This document shows positions 8,795-18,305 of a DNA stretch of 63,593 nt, in pieces. The position numbers were made by a program, and so were the translations under genes. Source of the stretch: SIG598 sp045580875 (GTDB lineage: Bacteria > Bacillota > Clostridia > Oscillospirales > Acutalibacteraceae); the NCBI GenBank assembly GCA_045580875.1, contig JAZNOP010000101.1:1-63593 (forward strand), given 5' to 3'. The notes under the pieces are model-generated. The model had not been told where the DNA came from, did not search any database, and saw only the letters and a list, made by a program, of their open reading frames with translations. Each line of letters starts with the position of its first letter. The first letter of the stretch is position 1.

Positions 8795-11128
8795 ATGATA
8801 ATTGACTTTTGCCGGAACTGGACATTCAGGAAGGAAGGCGACCAGCCTGTGCCTGTGAATCTGCCGCACGATGCCATGATTACAGAGCAGCGTGACGGAA
8901 AATGCCGCAACGGTGTCAACTCCGGTTATTTCCCCGGCGGCAGGTACATATATGAAAAGCAATTTGTTATTGCCGAAGAGGATATCGGAAAGTCGATAGT
9001 CCTCCATTTTGAGGGTGTCTATCAGAATTGCAGAGTAACAGTCAACGGCAGTGAAGCGGGCAGACACCGCTACGGATATACGCCTTTTGATGTCGATATT
9101 TCCGATGCTGTTCACAGCGGCGAAAATACCGTCTGTGTCCATGTAGACAATTCCCTTGAGCCAAACTGCCGATGGTATTCGGGCAGCGGAATTTACCGTC
9201 CTGTACAGCTACTTATTCGCGATCGTGAACACATCAGTGCTGTTCACATTGAAACAGTCAGCATAAATCCAGCAAGGATAAAGGTTGAAGCAGCGGCTGC
9301 TGCTCCGACGGATATCACGGTTGAGATATATGATGAAGATCAGCTTGTTGCCACAGGTGCGCCGGGTGTTATTGAAGTACCTGATGCCAAGCTGTGGAGT
9401 GATGAATCTCCTCTTCTTTATACCTGCGTTGTAAAGACGGATAAAGATGAGCGGCGGCTGAAATTCGGCATTCGCAGTCTTGAGTGGGACGCAAAGAACG
9501 GACTGCGCGTCAACGGTCAGCGTGTGCTGCTGCGAGGCGGTTGCATGCACCACGATCACGGTGTGCTGGGCGCTTGTGAATTCTACGATGCAGAGAAGCG
9601 CAGAATCAGCATACTTAAAGAATCCGGATTCAACGCAGTACGCATCGCCCATCATCCTGCTTCGCAGATAACCCTTGATGTCTGCGATGAAGTGGGAATG
9701 TATGTCATGAACGAAACCTTCGACGGCTGGTATATCCCAAAGACTTATCATGATTATTCAAGATGGTTTTGGGATGACTGGAAAGCCGACCTGACGGCCA
9801 TGGTTGAATCCGCAAGGAATCACCCCAGCGTTATCATGTACTCCATCGGAAATGAGGTGTCCGAGCCGGTGTCAGAAAAAGGCGCAGAGGTATGCAGGAT
9901 GCTCACCGACCATGTACACAGTCTCGACAGCACACGGCCTGTGACTGCAGGTATAAATGTACTTATAAACGTATATGCCGATATGGGCATCGGAATATAT
10001 CGCGACAGGGGTAATTACAAGCCTGAACCGCTGCCGCAGAAAAAAGACTACAGGGAGAAAAAGAGCGGTTCAGCATTCTTCAACGCCATGACACAGAAGC
10101 TCGGCGGTCTGATGTTTTTTATGAGCAAAGGAAAAGCTGGCGATAGGGCGTGCAAAGGTGCTGCAGATGGACTCGATATTCTGGGACTGAATTATGCATC
10201 TTCCCGTATTGATGAAGATGCAATGAAGTATCCTGACAGACTTATGGTGGCAGCTGAAACTATGGCCGCAGATCTCCCGTACAACTGGGAGCGGGTGAAG
10301 AGATATCCGCAGCTGTTCGGCGACTTTGTCTGGTCGGCATGGGATTATCTTGGCGAGACCTGCATGGGCTGGACATACCATTCATACAAGGGTCTGCCGC
10401 TGCTGGCGAATCAGGGCATGATCGACATTACGGGCAAGCCGCTTGCTTCTGTTGGCTTTGAACGTGTGGTTTGGGGCTTGCGTAAAGAGCCTTTTATCGC
10501 TGTGCGTCCGCTCAATCACGCAAAGGAATCACCAAGCAAGGGCTCGTGGCAGTTTACCGACGCCATAGACAGCTGGAGCTGGCGGGGTTTCGAGGGACAG
10601 AAAGCCACCATTGAGGTCTATGCCGATGCACATAAGGTACGCCTGTTTCTTAATGGCAAAAAAACAGGCGTAAAGAAAGTTAAAGAATACAAAGCCCTGT
10701 TCGAGGTGAAATACTGTCCCGGAACACTCACAGCTGAGGCTCTTGACAGAAAAGGCAGGGTGATTTCCTCTTATAGCCTTAATTCAGCCGGCGAAGAAAC
10801 GGTATTGACTGTCAGACCTGATAAAACCGTGCTGGCTGCAGATGGACAGTCGCTGTGCTATATTCCGATAGAGTTTACCGACAGAGAGGGCAATCTCAAA
10901 CCATATATCGAGCAGCGGGTCGGGATAGAGGTCGAGGGCGCGGTAACGCTTGCGGGTTTCGGCAGTGCACTCTACAAAACTGACGAGCTGTTCGATAAGC
11001 CTTATCACGATTCCTACCGCGGAAGAGCACTGGCGGTTCTTCGATCTGGATACACTCCCGGTAAAGCAAGTATAACAGTAAAAACTGCAGGTACAGAGCC
11101 TGTGACAATAGAACTGGAGGTAAAGTAA
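8795..11128 (+). CDS. GH2 glycoside hydrolase (beta-galactosidase type, DUF4982-containing)
   Basis: This 777-residue cytoplasmic hydrolase acts by retention on beta-glycosides. It has an N-terminal sugar-binding sandwich (1-140), an immunoglobulin-like domain (about 145-230), a TIM barrel (about 235-530) and C-terminal beta domains resembling DUF4982 and Ig-like modules. The predicted acid/base is Glu354 in SIGNEVSEP and the nucleophile Glu488 in MVAAET; FGDFVWSAWDYLGE follows. No signal peptide is present. I chose ATG 8795 (MIIDFCRNW) over an upstream ATG at 8753 because a GGTGAT ribosome site fits and alignment to the family starts there. The Asn-x-Lys motif of beta-glucuronidases was not found, so beta-galactosidase or a related specificity is favoured. 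First gene of the operon. Confidence 0.88.
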   Translation: MIIDFCRNWTFRKEGDQPVPVNLPHDAMITEQRDGKCRNGVNSGYFPGGRYIYEKQFVIAEEDIGKSIVLHFEGVYQNCRVTVNGSEAGRHRYGYTPFDVDISDAVHSGENTVCVHVDNSLEPNCRWYSGSGIYRPVQLLIRDREHISAVHIETVSINPARIKVEAAAAAPTDITVEIYDEDQLVATGAPGVIEVPDAKLWSDESPLLYTCVVKTDKDERRLKFGIRSLEWDAKNGLRVNGQRVLLRGGCMHHDHGVLGACEFYDAEKRRISILKESGFNAVRIAHHPASQITLDVCDEVGMYVMNETFDGWYIPKTYHDYSRWFWDDWKADLTAMVESARNHPSVIMYSIGNEVSEPVSEKGAEVCRMLTDHVHSLDSTRPVTAGINVLINVYADMGIGIYRDRGNYKPEPLPQKKDYREKKSGSAFFNAMTQKLGGLMFFMSKGKAGDRACKGAADGLDILGLNYASSRIDEDAMKYPDRLMVAAETMAADLPYNWERVKRYPQLFGDFVWSAWDYLGETCMGWTYHSYKGLPLLANQGMIDITGKPLASVGFERVVWGLRKEPFIAVRPLNHAKESPSKGSWQFTDAIDSWSWRGFEGQKATIEVYADAHKVRLFLNGKKTGVKKVKEYKALFEVKYCPGTLTAEALDRKGRVISSYSLNSAGEETVLTVRPDKTVLAADGQSLCYIPIEFTDREGNLKPYIEQRVGIEVEGAVTLAGFGSALYKTDELFDKPYHDSYRGRALAVLRSGYTPGKASITVKTAGTEPVTIELEVK

Positions 11129-11129
11129 A

Positions 11130-12818
11130 ATGGCAGCAAAGACAAAGAAGAGCTTTTTGAGCAAAGGTCTGTTTTCAAAATCATTCATGGACAGTAAGGC
11201 AAAGACCAACTCTGTTTCAACGAAGGAATGGGTGTTTGGTCATCTGATAGGTCCTCTTGGACTTATCTTTGTGGTCAACACAATCGCTGCTCTTATTGAA
11301 AAATTCTTCACCCAGCAGACGGGTGCTATGTACGGCGTTGACAACGTCGAAATGATAAAGCAGATGGGCGGCTGGTATGAGGTTATCATGACCGTTGCCA
11401 AGGTTCTTGCAATGCTCACAGGTCTGCTCAACGGCTGGCTTATTCAGCGCACAGAATCCCGTCAGGGACGTATGCGCCCATGGTATCTGATATTTGGCTT
11501 TGTCTCCATTGCTATCGGCGCGCTTATCTTCCTTTTCCCGGGCAATGTTTTAGGCGAGGCATACTGGTATTATTTCTTTTTCCTGCTTATTTGTTACCAC
11601 ACCGTTGGCTCGTCCTATTTCTACCTGTTCAGAGACACCATCTGCTCCCTGACCACCCGTGACCCGAAGGAAAAGACCCACATTCAGTTTATCCGCAAAA
11701 TGTCGTGGACTCTGCTTTCCGGTATTGTCATCGGCATGGTATTCAGCATGGTTGTACTGCCGCTGTGGCTTGAAAAGGACATTAACGGTTATCCCGTTCT
11801 TATGGTTGCCATGTCAATTATCGCAATCCCTCTGCTGCTTCTCGAATATTTCTACACCCGTGAGCGCATAACCGAGGACGTTGAAGCAGAAAGAATTTCT
11901 GAAGAAAAAATACCTCTCAGAGATCAGCTGAAGGCACTGCTTTCCAATAAGTATTTTGTCATCCTGATAATCCTCGCCACTATCGGCGGTATTGTTGATA
12001 ACTTCAAGGGCGGCAATGTCCAGTATTTCTACATAAAGTTCATGCTCGGCGGTGCGGAGAATCCCCTGATGTACACCATCTATCAGGTGGTAACCGGCAT
12101 ACCTCTCGGTATCGGCGCGTTCCTTATCTATCCGCTGGCAAAGAAGGTCGGCATAAAGAATATCACTGTTGCCGGTTATGCTCTGGTGCTCATCGGCAGT
12201 ATTATGGGCTGGATGTTCCCCGATCAGCTTGTTCCTGCTCTCGTCGGTGGTTTCCTGCGCAATATCGGCTGGCTGCCCAATGCATATATCTTCGCAACCC
12301 TTATGTGCTTTGCTTACGACAGTGTTGAATATAAGTCTCACATGCGCCTTGAGGGCATGATGGGTGTTGCTGTAATTACTGCAATACAGTGGCTTATATA
12401 TGCTCCTTTTGCCGGCGGTTATGAGGCAAACATCCTGCGCCTTGGTTTTGTTGACGTTGAGGGAGTTATCCCCAGCGCAGAGGTCACCCAGTTTATGACC
12501 CATGCATTTTATCTGTTTGATGTCGCTCTGGCTCTGGCGGTGGTTATTCTTCTGCCCTTTGTGAATGTAGAAAAGAAGCTGCCCGAAATCAACGCCGAGC
12601 TGCTGCGCCGCAAGAAGGAAGCCGTTCTTGCCCGAGGCGAACAATGGATCGAGCCGGAGGAGCAGGAGCGCATCGCACAGGAAAAGGCTGAAGCTGAGCG
12701 TGAGGCTAACCGAATCGCTGACCTTCGCGCCAGATGCGAAAAGAAGGGTCTTGATTTCGACAGAGAAAACGAGAAATATCTTGCAAAGCAGGCAAAGAAA
12801 AACGCACGAAAAAAGTAA
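11130..12818 (+). CDS. GPH-family sugar:cation symporter with charged C-terminal tail
   Basis: This 562-residue inner-membrane transporter has twelve predicted helices within residues 30-480. Its pattern is that of the glycoside-pentoside-hexuronide (MelB-like) family, including the cytoplasmic loop QRTESRQGRMRPWYL near 105-120. It probably imports the glycoside that the neighbouring cytoplasmic enzymes cut. After the last helix comes a soluble tail of about 75 residues that is nearly all charged and helical (repeats of E, R, K and A), ending KKNARKK. The transporter at 34811 has a related, longer tail. It begins one base after the GH2 stop, with its ribosome site inside that gene. Confidence 0.9.
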   Translation: MAAKTKKSFLSKGLFSKSFMDSKAKTNSVSTKEWVFGHLIGPLGLIFVVNTIAALIEKFFTQQTGAMYGVDNVEMIKQMGGWYEVIMTVAKVLAMLTGLLNGWLIQRTESRQGRMRPWYLIFGFVSIAIGALIFLFPGNVLGEAYWYYFFFLLICYHTVGSSYFYLFRDTICSLTTRDPKEKTHIQFIRKMSWTLLSGIVIGMVFSMVVLPLWLEKDINGYPVLMVAMSIIAIPLLLLEYFYTRERITEDVEAERISEEKIPLRDQLKALLSNKYFVILIILATIGGIVDNFKGGNVQYFYIKFMLGGAENPLMYTIYQVVTGIPLGIGAFLIYPLAKKVGIKNITVAGYALVLIGSIMGWMFPDQLVPALVGGFLRNIGWLPNAYIFATLMCFAYDSVEYKSHMRLEGMMGVAVITAIQWLIYAPFAGGYEANILRLGFVDVEGVIPSAEVTQFMTHAFYLFDVALALAVVILLPFVNVEKKLPEINAELLRRKKEAVLARGEQWIEPEEQERIAQEKAEAEREANRIADLRARCEKKGLDFDRENEKYLAKQAKKNARKK

Positions 12819-12838
12819 AATCTGAATTTTCGTAATAT

Positions 12839-12875
12839 CTCCGGTGCGGTCACCATTGCCTTGACTGCGCCGGAG
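12839..12875 (+). other. intercistronic hairpin
   Basis: A 13-bp stem with two G-U pairs (CTCCGGTGCGGTC with GACTGCGCCGGAG) and an 11-base loop lies between the symporter and GH39 genes. No T-run follows. It may stabilise or process the mRNA, separating expression of the first two genes from the next four. Confidence 0.5.
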
Positions 12876-12928
12876 AATACGCACAATAAAAGCACGATAT
12901 CCATCATGATTGAGGAAGATTGAAAATT

Positions 12929-14473
12929 ATGAAAATCTACATTGACCGAAATATGCCAACCATCCCGACCGATTTTTCGTGGCAGATGGGACTGGGCAAC
13001 GACCATGCCTATCAGCTCCACCGAACCGATGTCTGCGAGCATATTAAGCTTGCGCATGATGAACTGGGGATAAAATATATCCGCTGTCACGGCATTCTTG
13101 ACGATGATATGCTGACCTATCAGCGCATGGGTGACTATCGGATGTTCGGCGCCGTTCCGTTTAAGAATAAGATAGAGGAAATAAATTTCCGTCAGGTTGG
13201 ACATGTCTACGACAATCTCCTTGCCTGCGGAGTAAAGCCCTTTGTGGAGATTTCCTTCATGCCCTCTGCGCTGGCAAAGGGCAAAAAGCTTGGATTGCGG
13301 TATAATCCCAACATCACCATGCCAAAGTCGCTCAAGGCCTGGGGAGAATACATCAGGAAATTTATTCGTTTTCTGCTGGAGCGCTATGGTGCCGAGGAAG
13401 TTGAAAGCTGGTATTTTGAAGTATGGAATGAGCCGGATCTCGGCTGTTTCTTCGCCGGAAGCAAGAAGGATTATTTCCGGCTTTATGAAGCAACGGTGCG
13501 CGCTATCAAGGAAGTATCTCCAAACCTTCGCGTGGGCGGTCCATCCACCAGTGCCTGCCTGTGGCTGGAGGATTTTGTGTGTTTCTGCGAAAAGCGCAGG
13601 GTTCCCTGTGACTTCGTTTCCACTCATCACTATCCCGGTGATGCTTTTGGCAATTTCATCAATCTCAAGAATGTAAAGCAGATGTTCTCGGCAGCTATGG
13701 GTGCCGTAAAACACCATCGTACACTCAGCGAAACCATGACCAGAATGTTCTTCCTGCCGGAGGATTTCATTCGCTGGGATAAGGGTACCCTTGCCAGAAT
13801 GGATGACCAGACAAAGGCGAAGGTTGGCGACAGACCGCTGTTTATCACTGAATGGAATTCCATGGCGGTGTTCGGCTCTCCTGTCCACGATGAAAAGTAT
13901 TCTGCGGCATTTGCTGTCAAAAGCTGCATGGATCTGAATAACTCTCTGGCGGGTTATATGTTCTGGTGTTGTTCCGATCTTTTTGAGGAGCAGTTCATGC
14001 TGCCGCGCCCCTTTGTTGGCAGCTTCGGCATCGTTTCAAATGACGGCATTCCAAAGCCTAACTTCTGGGGATTCAAACTGCTGTCACAGTTGTATCCACA
14101 GCGGCTCAATCTGCCTATGCGCACCAACGAACCGGTGGAATATTCAGCCTTTGTGGATGGTGACAGAACGCAGATTCTTATTTATGCACAGGACCAGGAT
14201 TATTATAAAGACGAGATCCATGATATTACCGTTGAGGTCAACTGTGAAGCAGGGAAAGCAACTGTGCAGCGAATTGATGATACCCACTGCAATCCCAAGG
14301 CTGAATGGATAAAGATGGGAAGTCCTGATAATCTTACTATTCAGCAGGCGCAGGGAATAAAGGAAAAGACCAGACTGTGCGAGGAAGAACTGGAATTTAC
14401 TTCTGAAAACGGCAAAACCGTGCTGAATGTCACACTTCGCACAAATGACGTAATATTGATTACACTTGAATAA
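12929..14473 (+). CDS. GH39 glycoside hydrolase (beta-xylosidase-like)
   Basis: This 514-residue cytoplasmic enzyme has a TIM barrel (about 10-360) followed by a beta-sandwich. The acid/base is Glu168 in FEVWNEPDLGCFF and the nucleophile Glu308 in PLFITEWNS; THHYPGD near 232 is also typical. Family 39 holds beta-xylosidases and alpha-L-iduronidases and retains stereochemistry; here beta-xylosidase-like activity on imported oligosaccharides or glycosides is most likely. I chose ATG 12929, 10 bases after GAGGAAG; a TTG at 12920 is too close to that site. It lacks a signal peptide. Third gene of the operon, after an intercistronic hairpin. Confidence 0.85.
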   Translation: MKIYIDRNMPTIPTDFSWQMGLGNDHAYQLHRTDVCEHIKLAHDELGIKYIRCHGILDDDMLTYQRMGDYRMFGAVPFKNKIEEINFRQVGHVYDNLLACGVKPFVEISFMPSALAKGKKLGLRYNPNITMPKSLKAWGEYIRKFIRFLLERYGAEEVESWYFEVWNEPDLGCFFAGSKKDYFRLYEATVRAIKEVSPNLRVGGPSTSACLWLEDFVCFCEKRRVPCDFVSTHHYPGDAFGNFINLKNVKQMFSAAMGAVKHHRTLSETMTRMFFLPEDFIRWDKGTLARMDDQTKAKVGDRPLFITEWNSMAVFGSPVHDEKYSAAFAVKSCMDLNNSLAGYMFWCCSDLFEEQFMLPRPFVGSFGIVSNDGIPKPNFWGFKLLSQLYPQRLNLPMRTNEPVEYSAFVDGDRTQILIYAQDQDYYKDEIHDITVEVNCEAGKATVQRIDDTHCNPKAEWIKMGSPDNLTIQQAQGIKEKTRLCEEELEFTSENGKTVLNVTLRTNDVILITLE

Positions 14474-14489
14474 ACAGAGGTGTTGGTTA

Positions 14490-16817
14490 ATGAAATTTCA
14501 GGTTTTCGGTGCAAATACACCTGAAGAGTCCGCAAGAGAAAAAGAACATAAGCTGCTTGCTCGCAGAGCGGCCGCAGAGGGCTTTGTGCTGCTTAAAAAT
14601 GACGGTGCTCTTCCGCTGAAAGAGAGAAAAGTCGCCCTTTATGGTCCCGGCAGCCGCATGACCGTCAAGGGCGGCTCTGGCAGCGGAGATGTTCGGGAGC
14701 GTCACAGTGTCAGCATAGAAGAGGGACTGAAAAACGCGGGCTTTTCTTTTCCTACAACACTCTGGATGGATCGATTCGAAGGAAAATATGCAGATGATGT
14801 TGAACGATGGCGTAAAAATTTAGAAGCTGAGATCAAAGGATTTTCGCCTATACAGACCATGCAGATGTTTATCTATATCGGAGAGCATCCCATGCCGTTT
14901 CCAGCCTGTACATCGATTCTGCCAGACGAGCTGACCGACGAGACCGATACAGCGATTTATGTGCTGTCGCGTCAGGCCGGTGAAGGATATGACCGCAGGG
15001 TGGAAAAGGGCGATTACCTGTTGTCGGATATTGAGGAAGAAAGCCTGACTATTCTTTCGCAGCACTATAAAAAGCTGATACTCATCCTCAACTGCGGCGG
15101 CGTGATTGATCTGTCAATACTTGATAGAATCAGGATAGATGCAGTGCTGTTTTACGGACAAGGCGGCATGGAGGGCGGCAATGCCCTTGCCGATGTGCTG
15201 ACGGGCAAAGTGTCTCCCTGCGGCAGACTGACCGACACATGGGCGATGCGCTATGAGGATTATCCCAGCGCAGAAACATTTGGACACAGCAACGGTAATC
15301 TTGAAGATGAGGATTACGCTGAGGGTATATATGTCGGCTACCGTTGGTTTGAAAAGCACGATATAAAGCCGCGCTTTCCCTTTGGCTTTGGCTTGAGTTA
15401 TACTGCTTTTGATCGAAATGTAATCGCCGGTGACGAACACAGCGTGACCGTATCGGTGACAAACACAGGAAACTTTGCCGGAAAAGATGTTCTTCTGCTG
15501 TATGTACAGAAACCTGACGGAGCAATTGATCATGAAAAGCGCAGTCTTGCCGGCTTTGCGAAAACCGCTTTGCTCGAGCCGGGCGAACAGCAGAATGTGA
15601 CAATCAAGTTCGAACTTGCTGCAATCTCCACTTTTGATGAAGAACGTTCTTCGTTCATACTTGAAAGCGGAACATATAAACTGATGCTCAACGATGCACC
15701 ATGCAGCAGTTTTGAATTGGCAGAAGAGAAAGTTTTAGAAACCGTCCTTCCTGTTGGAGAAAACACGCGTGATGCACGAAAAGAGAACTTCAGTCCGAAA
15801 GTTTCTGCGATGCTGAAAAAGCTGAGTGACCGGGACAAAATCAGACTGGTTACCGGCGGCGGATACAGTATTCGCTGCTATAACAATGTAATGGGTGCGG
15901 CAGGGCGTACGTGTACAAAGCTGCTCAGAAAAGGGATACCCAACATCGTCCTTGCGGACGGTCCGGCTGGGCTTAATGTCAACCAGTCCACCACCGTAAT
16001 GCGCGACGGCACACCTCGCTATCCCGACGGTCTTCCGAAGGACTGGCAATGGGGGTGGCTCAGAAAATTTGAGCCGCTGGTAAAATCAAAGCCGGGCAAG
16101 GGAAGAACAGCATACCGCTTTATGACAGCATGGCCGAGCGAAACTCTGCTCGCACAGAGCTGGAACATTGAGCTGCTCGAAGAAGTTGGTCGAGCAGTAG
16201 GGAACGAAATGCTCGAAATCGGCGTTTCGGTCTGGCTCGCTCCGGGGCTCAATATTCACCGCAATCCGCTGTGCGGCAGGAATTTTGAGTATTATTCTGA
16301 AGATCCGCTTGTTTCAGGAAAGATGGCTGCTGCTGTCACCAGAGGTGTGCAGGGCATGGGTGGCGTCGGCGTTGCTGTCAAACACTTCTGCTGTAACAAT
16401 CAGGAGGACAACCGCACAGGCGTTTCTGCAAATGTCTCACAGCGCGCCCTGCGCGAGATTTATCTGCGCTCTTTCCGCATTGCTGTCATCGAGGGCAGAC
16501 CGTGGACTGTAATGTCAAGCTACAACCGCGTCAACGGAAAATATGTATGCAGCAGCTATGACCTCTGCACCCGTGTATTACGTGATGAATGGGGCTTTGA
16601 TGGACTTGTTATGAGCGACTGGAATGCTGTTGACAAGTGTTCATATAGCGAGGCGGTAAATGCAGGAAACGATCTTATCATGCCGGGTACGGCTGCCGTT
16701 TCAAAAGCTCTCTGGAAGGAGCTGAAAGCCGGAAGGCTTGACCGCACAGCTCTCAATAATTCAGCAGGCCGGGTGCTTGAGATGATATTCAAGAGCGATA
16801 CCTGTAAGAATTTCTGA
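14490..16817 (+). CDS. GH3 glycoside hydrolase with permuted domain order
   Basis: This 775-residue cytoplasmic enzyme probably releases terminal beta-linked glucose or xylose. The domain order is reversed relative to standard GH3. Residues about 25-300 are the alpha/beta sandwich normally in second place (GFVLLKNDGALPLKE, a KGGSGSGDV loop, GKVSPCGRLTDTW). A fibronectin-III-like domain follows (about 300-410). The TIM barrel comes last (LSDRDKIRLVTGG near 450, then LADGPAGLN and GVGVAVKHFCCNNQE), with the nucleophile Asp710 in GLVMSDWNAV. This permutation is known for a few Ruminococcus beta-glucosidases. ATG 14490 has AGAGGTG 10 bases upstream. The GH3 at 32452 has the standard order. Confidence 0.9.
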   Translation: MKFQVFGANTPEESAREKEHKLLARRAAAEGFVLLKNDGALPLKERKVALYGPGSRMTVKGGSGSGDVRERHSVSIEEGLKNAGFSFPTTLWMDRFEGKYADDVERWRKNLEAEIKGFSPIQTMQMFIYIGEHPMPFPACTSILPDELTDETDTAIYVLSRQAGEGYDRRVEKGDYLLSDIEEESLTILSQHYKKLILILNCGGVIDLSILDRIRIDAVLFYGQGGMEGGNALADVLTGKVSPCGRLTDTWAMRYEDYPSAETFGHSNGNLEDEDYAEGIYVGYRWFEKHDIKPRFPFGFGLSYTAFDRNVIAGDEHSVTVSVTNTGNFAGKDVLLLYVQKPDGAIDHEKRSLAGFAKTALLEPGEQQNVTIKFELAAISTFDEERSSFILESGTYKLMLNDAPCSSFELAEEKVLETVLPVGENTRDARKENFSPKVSAMLKKLSDRDKIRLVTGGGYSIRCYNNVMGAAGRTCTKLLRKGIPNIVLADGPAGLNVNQSTTVMRDGTPRYPDGLPKDWQWGWLRKFEPLVKSKPGKGRTAYRFMTAWPSETLLAQSWNIELLEEVGRAVGNEMLEIGVSVWLAPGLNIHRNPLCGRNFEYYSEDPLVSGKMAAAVTRGVQGMGGVGVAVKHFCCNNQEDNRTGVSANVSQRALREIYLRSFRIAVIEGRPWTVMSSYNRVNGKYVCSSYDLCTRVLRDEWGFDGLVMSDWNAVDKCSYSEAVNAGNDLIMPGTAAVSKALWKELKAGRLDRTALNNSAGRVLEMIFKSDTCKNF

Positions 16818-16832
16818 TAAAAGGGGGATGAC

Positions 16833-18305
16833 ATGAATCCGTTACTTCCGCTTAATGAATATATTCCCGACGGCGAACCTCATGTGTTCGGCGACAGGGT
16901 GTATCTTTACGGCTCACACGATAAAGCAAGGTCAGACCGCTTCTGCGTGCAGGACTATACGGTATGGTCTGCTCCGATTGATGATCTGACCGATTGGACA
17001 AACTATGGCGTGACCTACCGCAAGGATCAGGATCCGCGCTCGAATCCGGGGAAACCGGTCGATTACTATGCCCCCGATTGTGTAAAGGGCAATGACGGCA
17101 GATATTATCTTTATTACTGCGCGATGGGGCCGAACACAAAGAACTTTGGCCCGATGTCGGTGGCTGTTTCAGATGAGCCATGCGGTCCGTTTGAATATCT
17201 TGGTGATATCAGATACCCTGATGGCTCACCTGTTCTGAAGTATCTGACCAACGATCCGACTGTAATCAATGACAACGGCAGAATATGGCTTTATTACGGC
17301 TGGGGACTGGCAAGAGATTTTCGAAGCAAGCTTTTTGCTCCGCTGCTGAACTTTGTTCAGAGCAAGCTGTTTGACCGATCGATAAGGGAAATTAAAACAA
17401 CCAAACCCAGCATTCTTTCCTGCGCTGTTGTAGAGCTTGAGGACGATATGCTGACGGTGAAGAGCGAGCCGAAAGCGGCGCTTGACAGTAAGACTACCGC
17501 ACCGAAAAACAGCGCTTTGTATCATCACGCCTTTTATGAAGCACCGTCGATCAGAAAAATTGGTGAGATGTATTATCTTGTCTATTCTTCGGGCGAAAAT
17601 AATGAGCTGGCGTACGCCACCAGCAGATATCCCGACAGAGGGTTTGAGTATCGCGGCGTGATAATCTCCAACAGCGATTTGGGATTCAAGGGCAACTGCA
17701 AGCCAAAGGCACCAGCTGGCACTATACACGGCGGCATCGAATGCATCAACGGAAAATGGTACGTCTTTTATCACCGCTGCACGAACAATACCGATTTCTC
17801 CCGTCAGGCTTGCGCAGAGCCGATAGAGATCCTGCCCGACGGGAGCATACCTCAGGTGGAAATAACAACACAGGGTACAGAAAAGCCCCTTGTAGCCAAA
17901 GGAAGCTATTCTGCTGCGCTGTGCTGCAATCTGATGTGCCGTAAGCACATCAGATTAGGACTTGGAAAAGGACAGAGAATCCCTCGGGTTGATGAAATGA
18001 ATGGCGAGGTGTATGTGGCTGATGTATGCAGCGATACCGAACTCGGGTACAAGTATTTTGATTTCTGTGGTGTGCGCAATATAGCCATTACTGCACGCGG
18101 CAGCGCAAGAGGATTCATAGAAGTGCGAACCGATCCTGAAGGTAAAGTGTGCGGTCGTCTGAATGTAAAGCCATACGAAAACTGGCAGAAAATAACCGCC
18201 GGGGTAACTATCCCCGACGGTATACACGCCCTGTATTTTCGCTTTATCGGAAAAGGCAAGGCAGATATTCTTGATATTACTTTCTCTTGCGAGGAGGAAA
18301 AATGA
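16833..18305 (+). CDS. GH43 glycoside hydrolase with C-terminal beta-sandwich
   Basis: This 490-residue cytoplasmic inverting hydrolase has a five-bladed propeller (about 5-340). The general base is probably Asp13 in IPDGEPHVFGDRVYLYGSHD, the modulating Asp lies in NDPTVINDNGRIWLYYG, and the acid Glu in GGIECINGKWYVFYHR. Residues about 370-488 look like a CBM6-type sandwich. Family 43 covers beta-xylosidases and alpha-L-arabinofuranosidases; which applies cannot be told here. It is a clear paralogue of the gene at 30990, sharing the N-terminal PDGEPHVFGDRVYL block and the C-terminal domain. The ATG follows AAGGGGG. It is followed by GH1 with a 4-base overlap. Confidence 0.87.
   Translation: MNPLLPLNEYIPDGEPHVFGDRVYLYGSHDKARSDRFCVQDYTVWSAPIDDLTDWTNYGVTYRKDQDPRSNPGKPVDYYAPDCVKGNDGRYYLYYCAMGPNTKNFGPMSVAVSDEPCGPFEYLGDIRYPDGSPVLKYLTNDPTVINDNGRIWLYYGWGLARDFRSKLFAPLLNFVQSKLFDRSIREIKTTKPSILSCAVVELEDDMLTVKSEPKAALDSKTTAPKNSALYHHAFYEAPSIRKIGEMYYLVYSSGENNELAYATSRYPDRGFEYRGVIISNSDLGFKGNCKPKAPAGTIHGGIECINGKWYVFYHRCTNNTDFSRQACAEPIEILPDGSIPQVEITTQGTEKPLVAKGSYSAALCCNLMCRKHIRLGLGKGQRIPRVDEMNGEVYVADVCSDTELGYKYFDFCGVRNIAITARGSARGFIEVRTDPEGKVCGRLNVKPYENWQKITAGVTIPDGIHALYFRFIGKGKADILDITFSCEEEK

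Noticed and set aside
8795..11128. Calling the GH2 enzyme a beta-glucuronidase
   Set aside because: The Asn-x-Lys motif that binds the glucuronate carboxylate was not found, and the C-terminal DUF4982-like domain fits beta-galactosidase-type members.
12509..13888. Long minus-strand open frame opposite the symporter tail and GH39
   Set aside because: It spans two convincing genes on the other strand and shows no domain.
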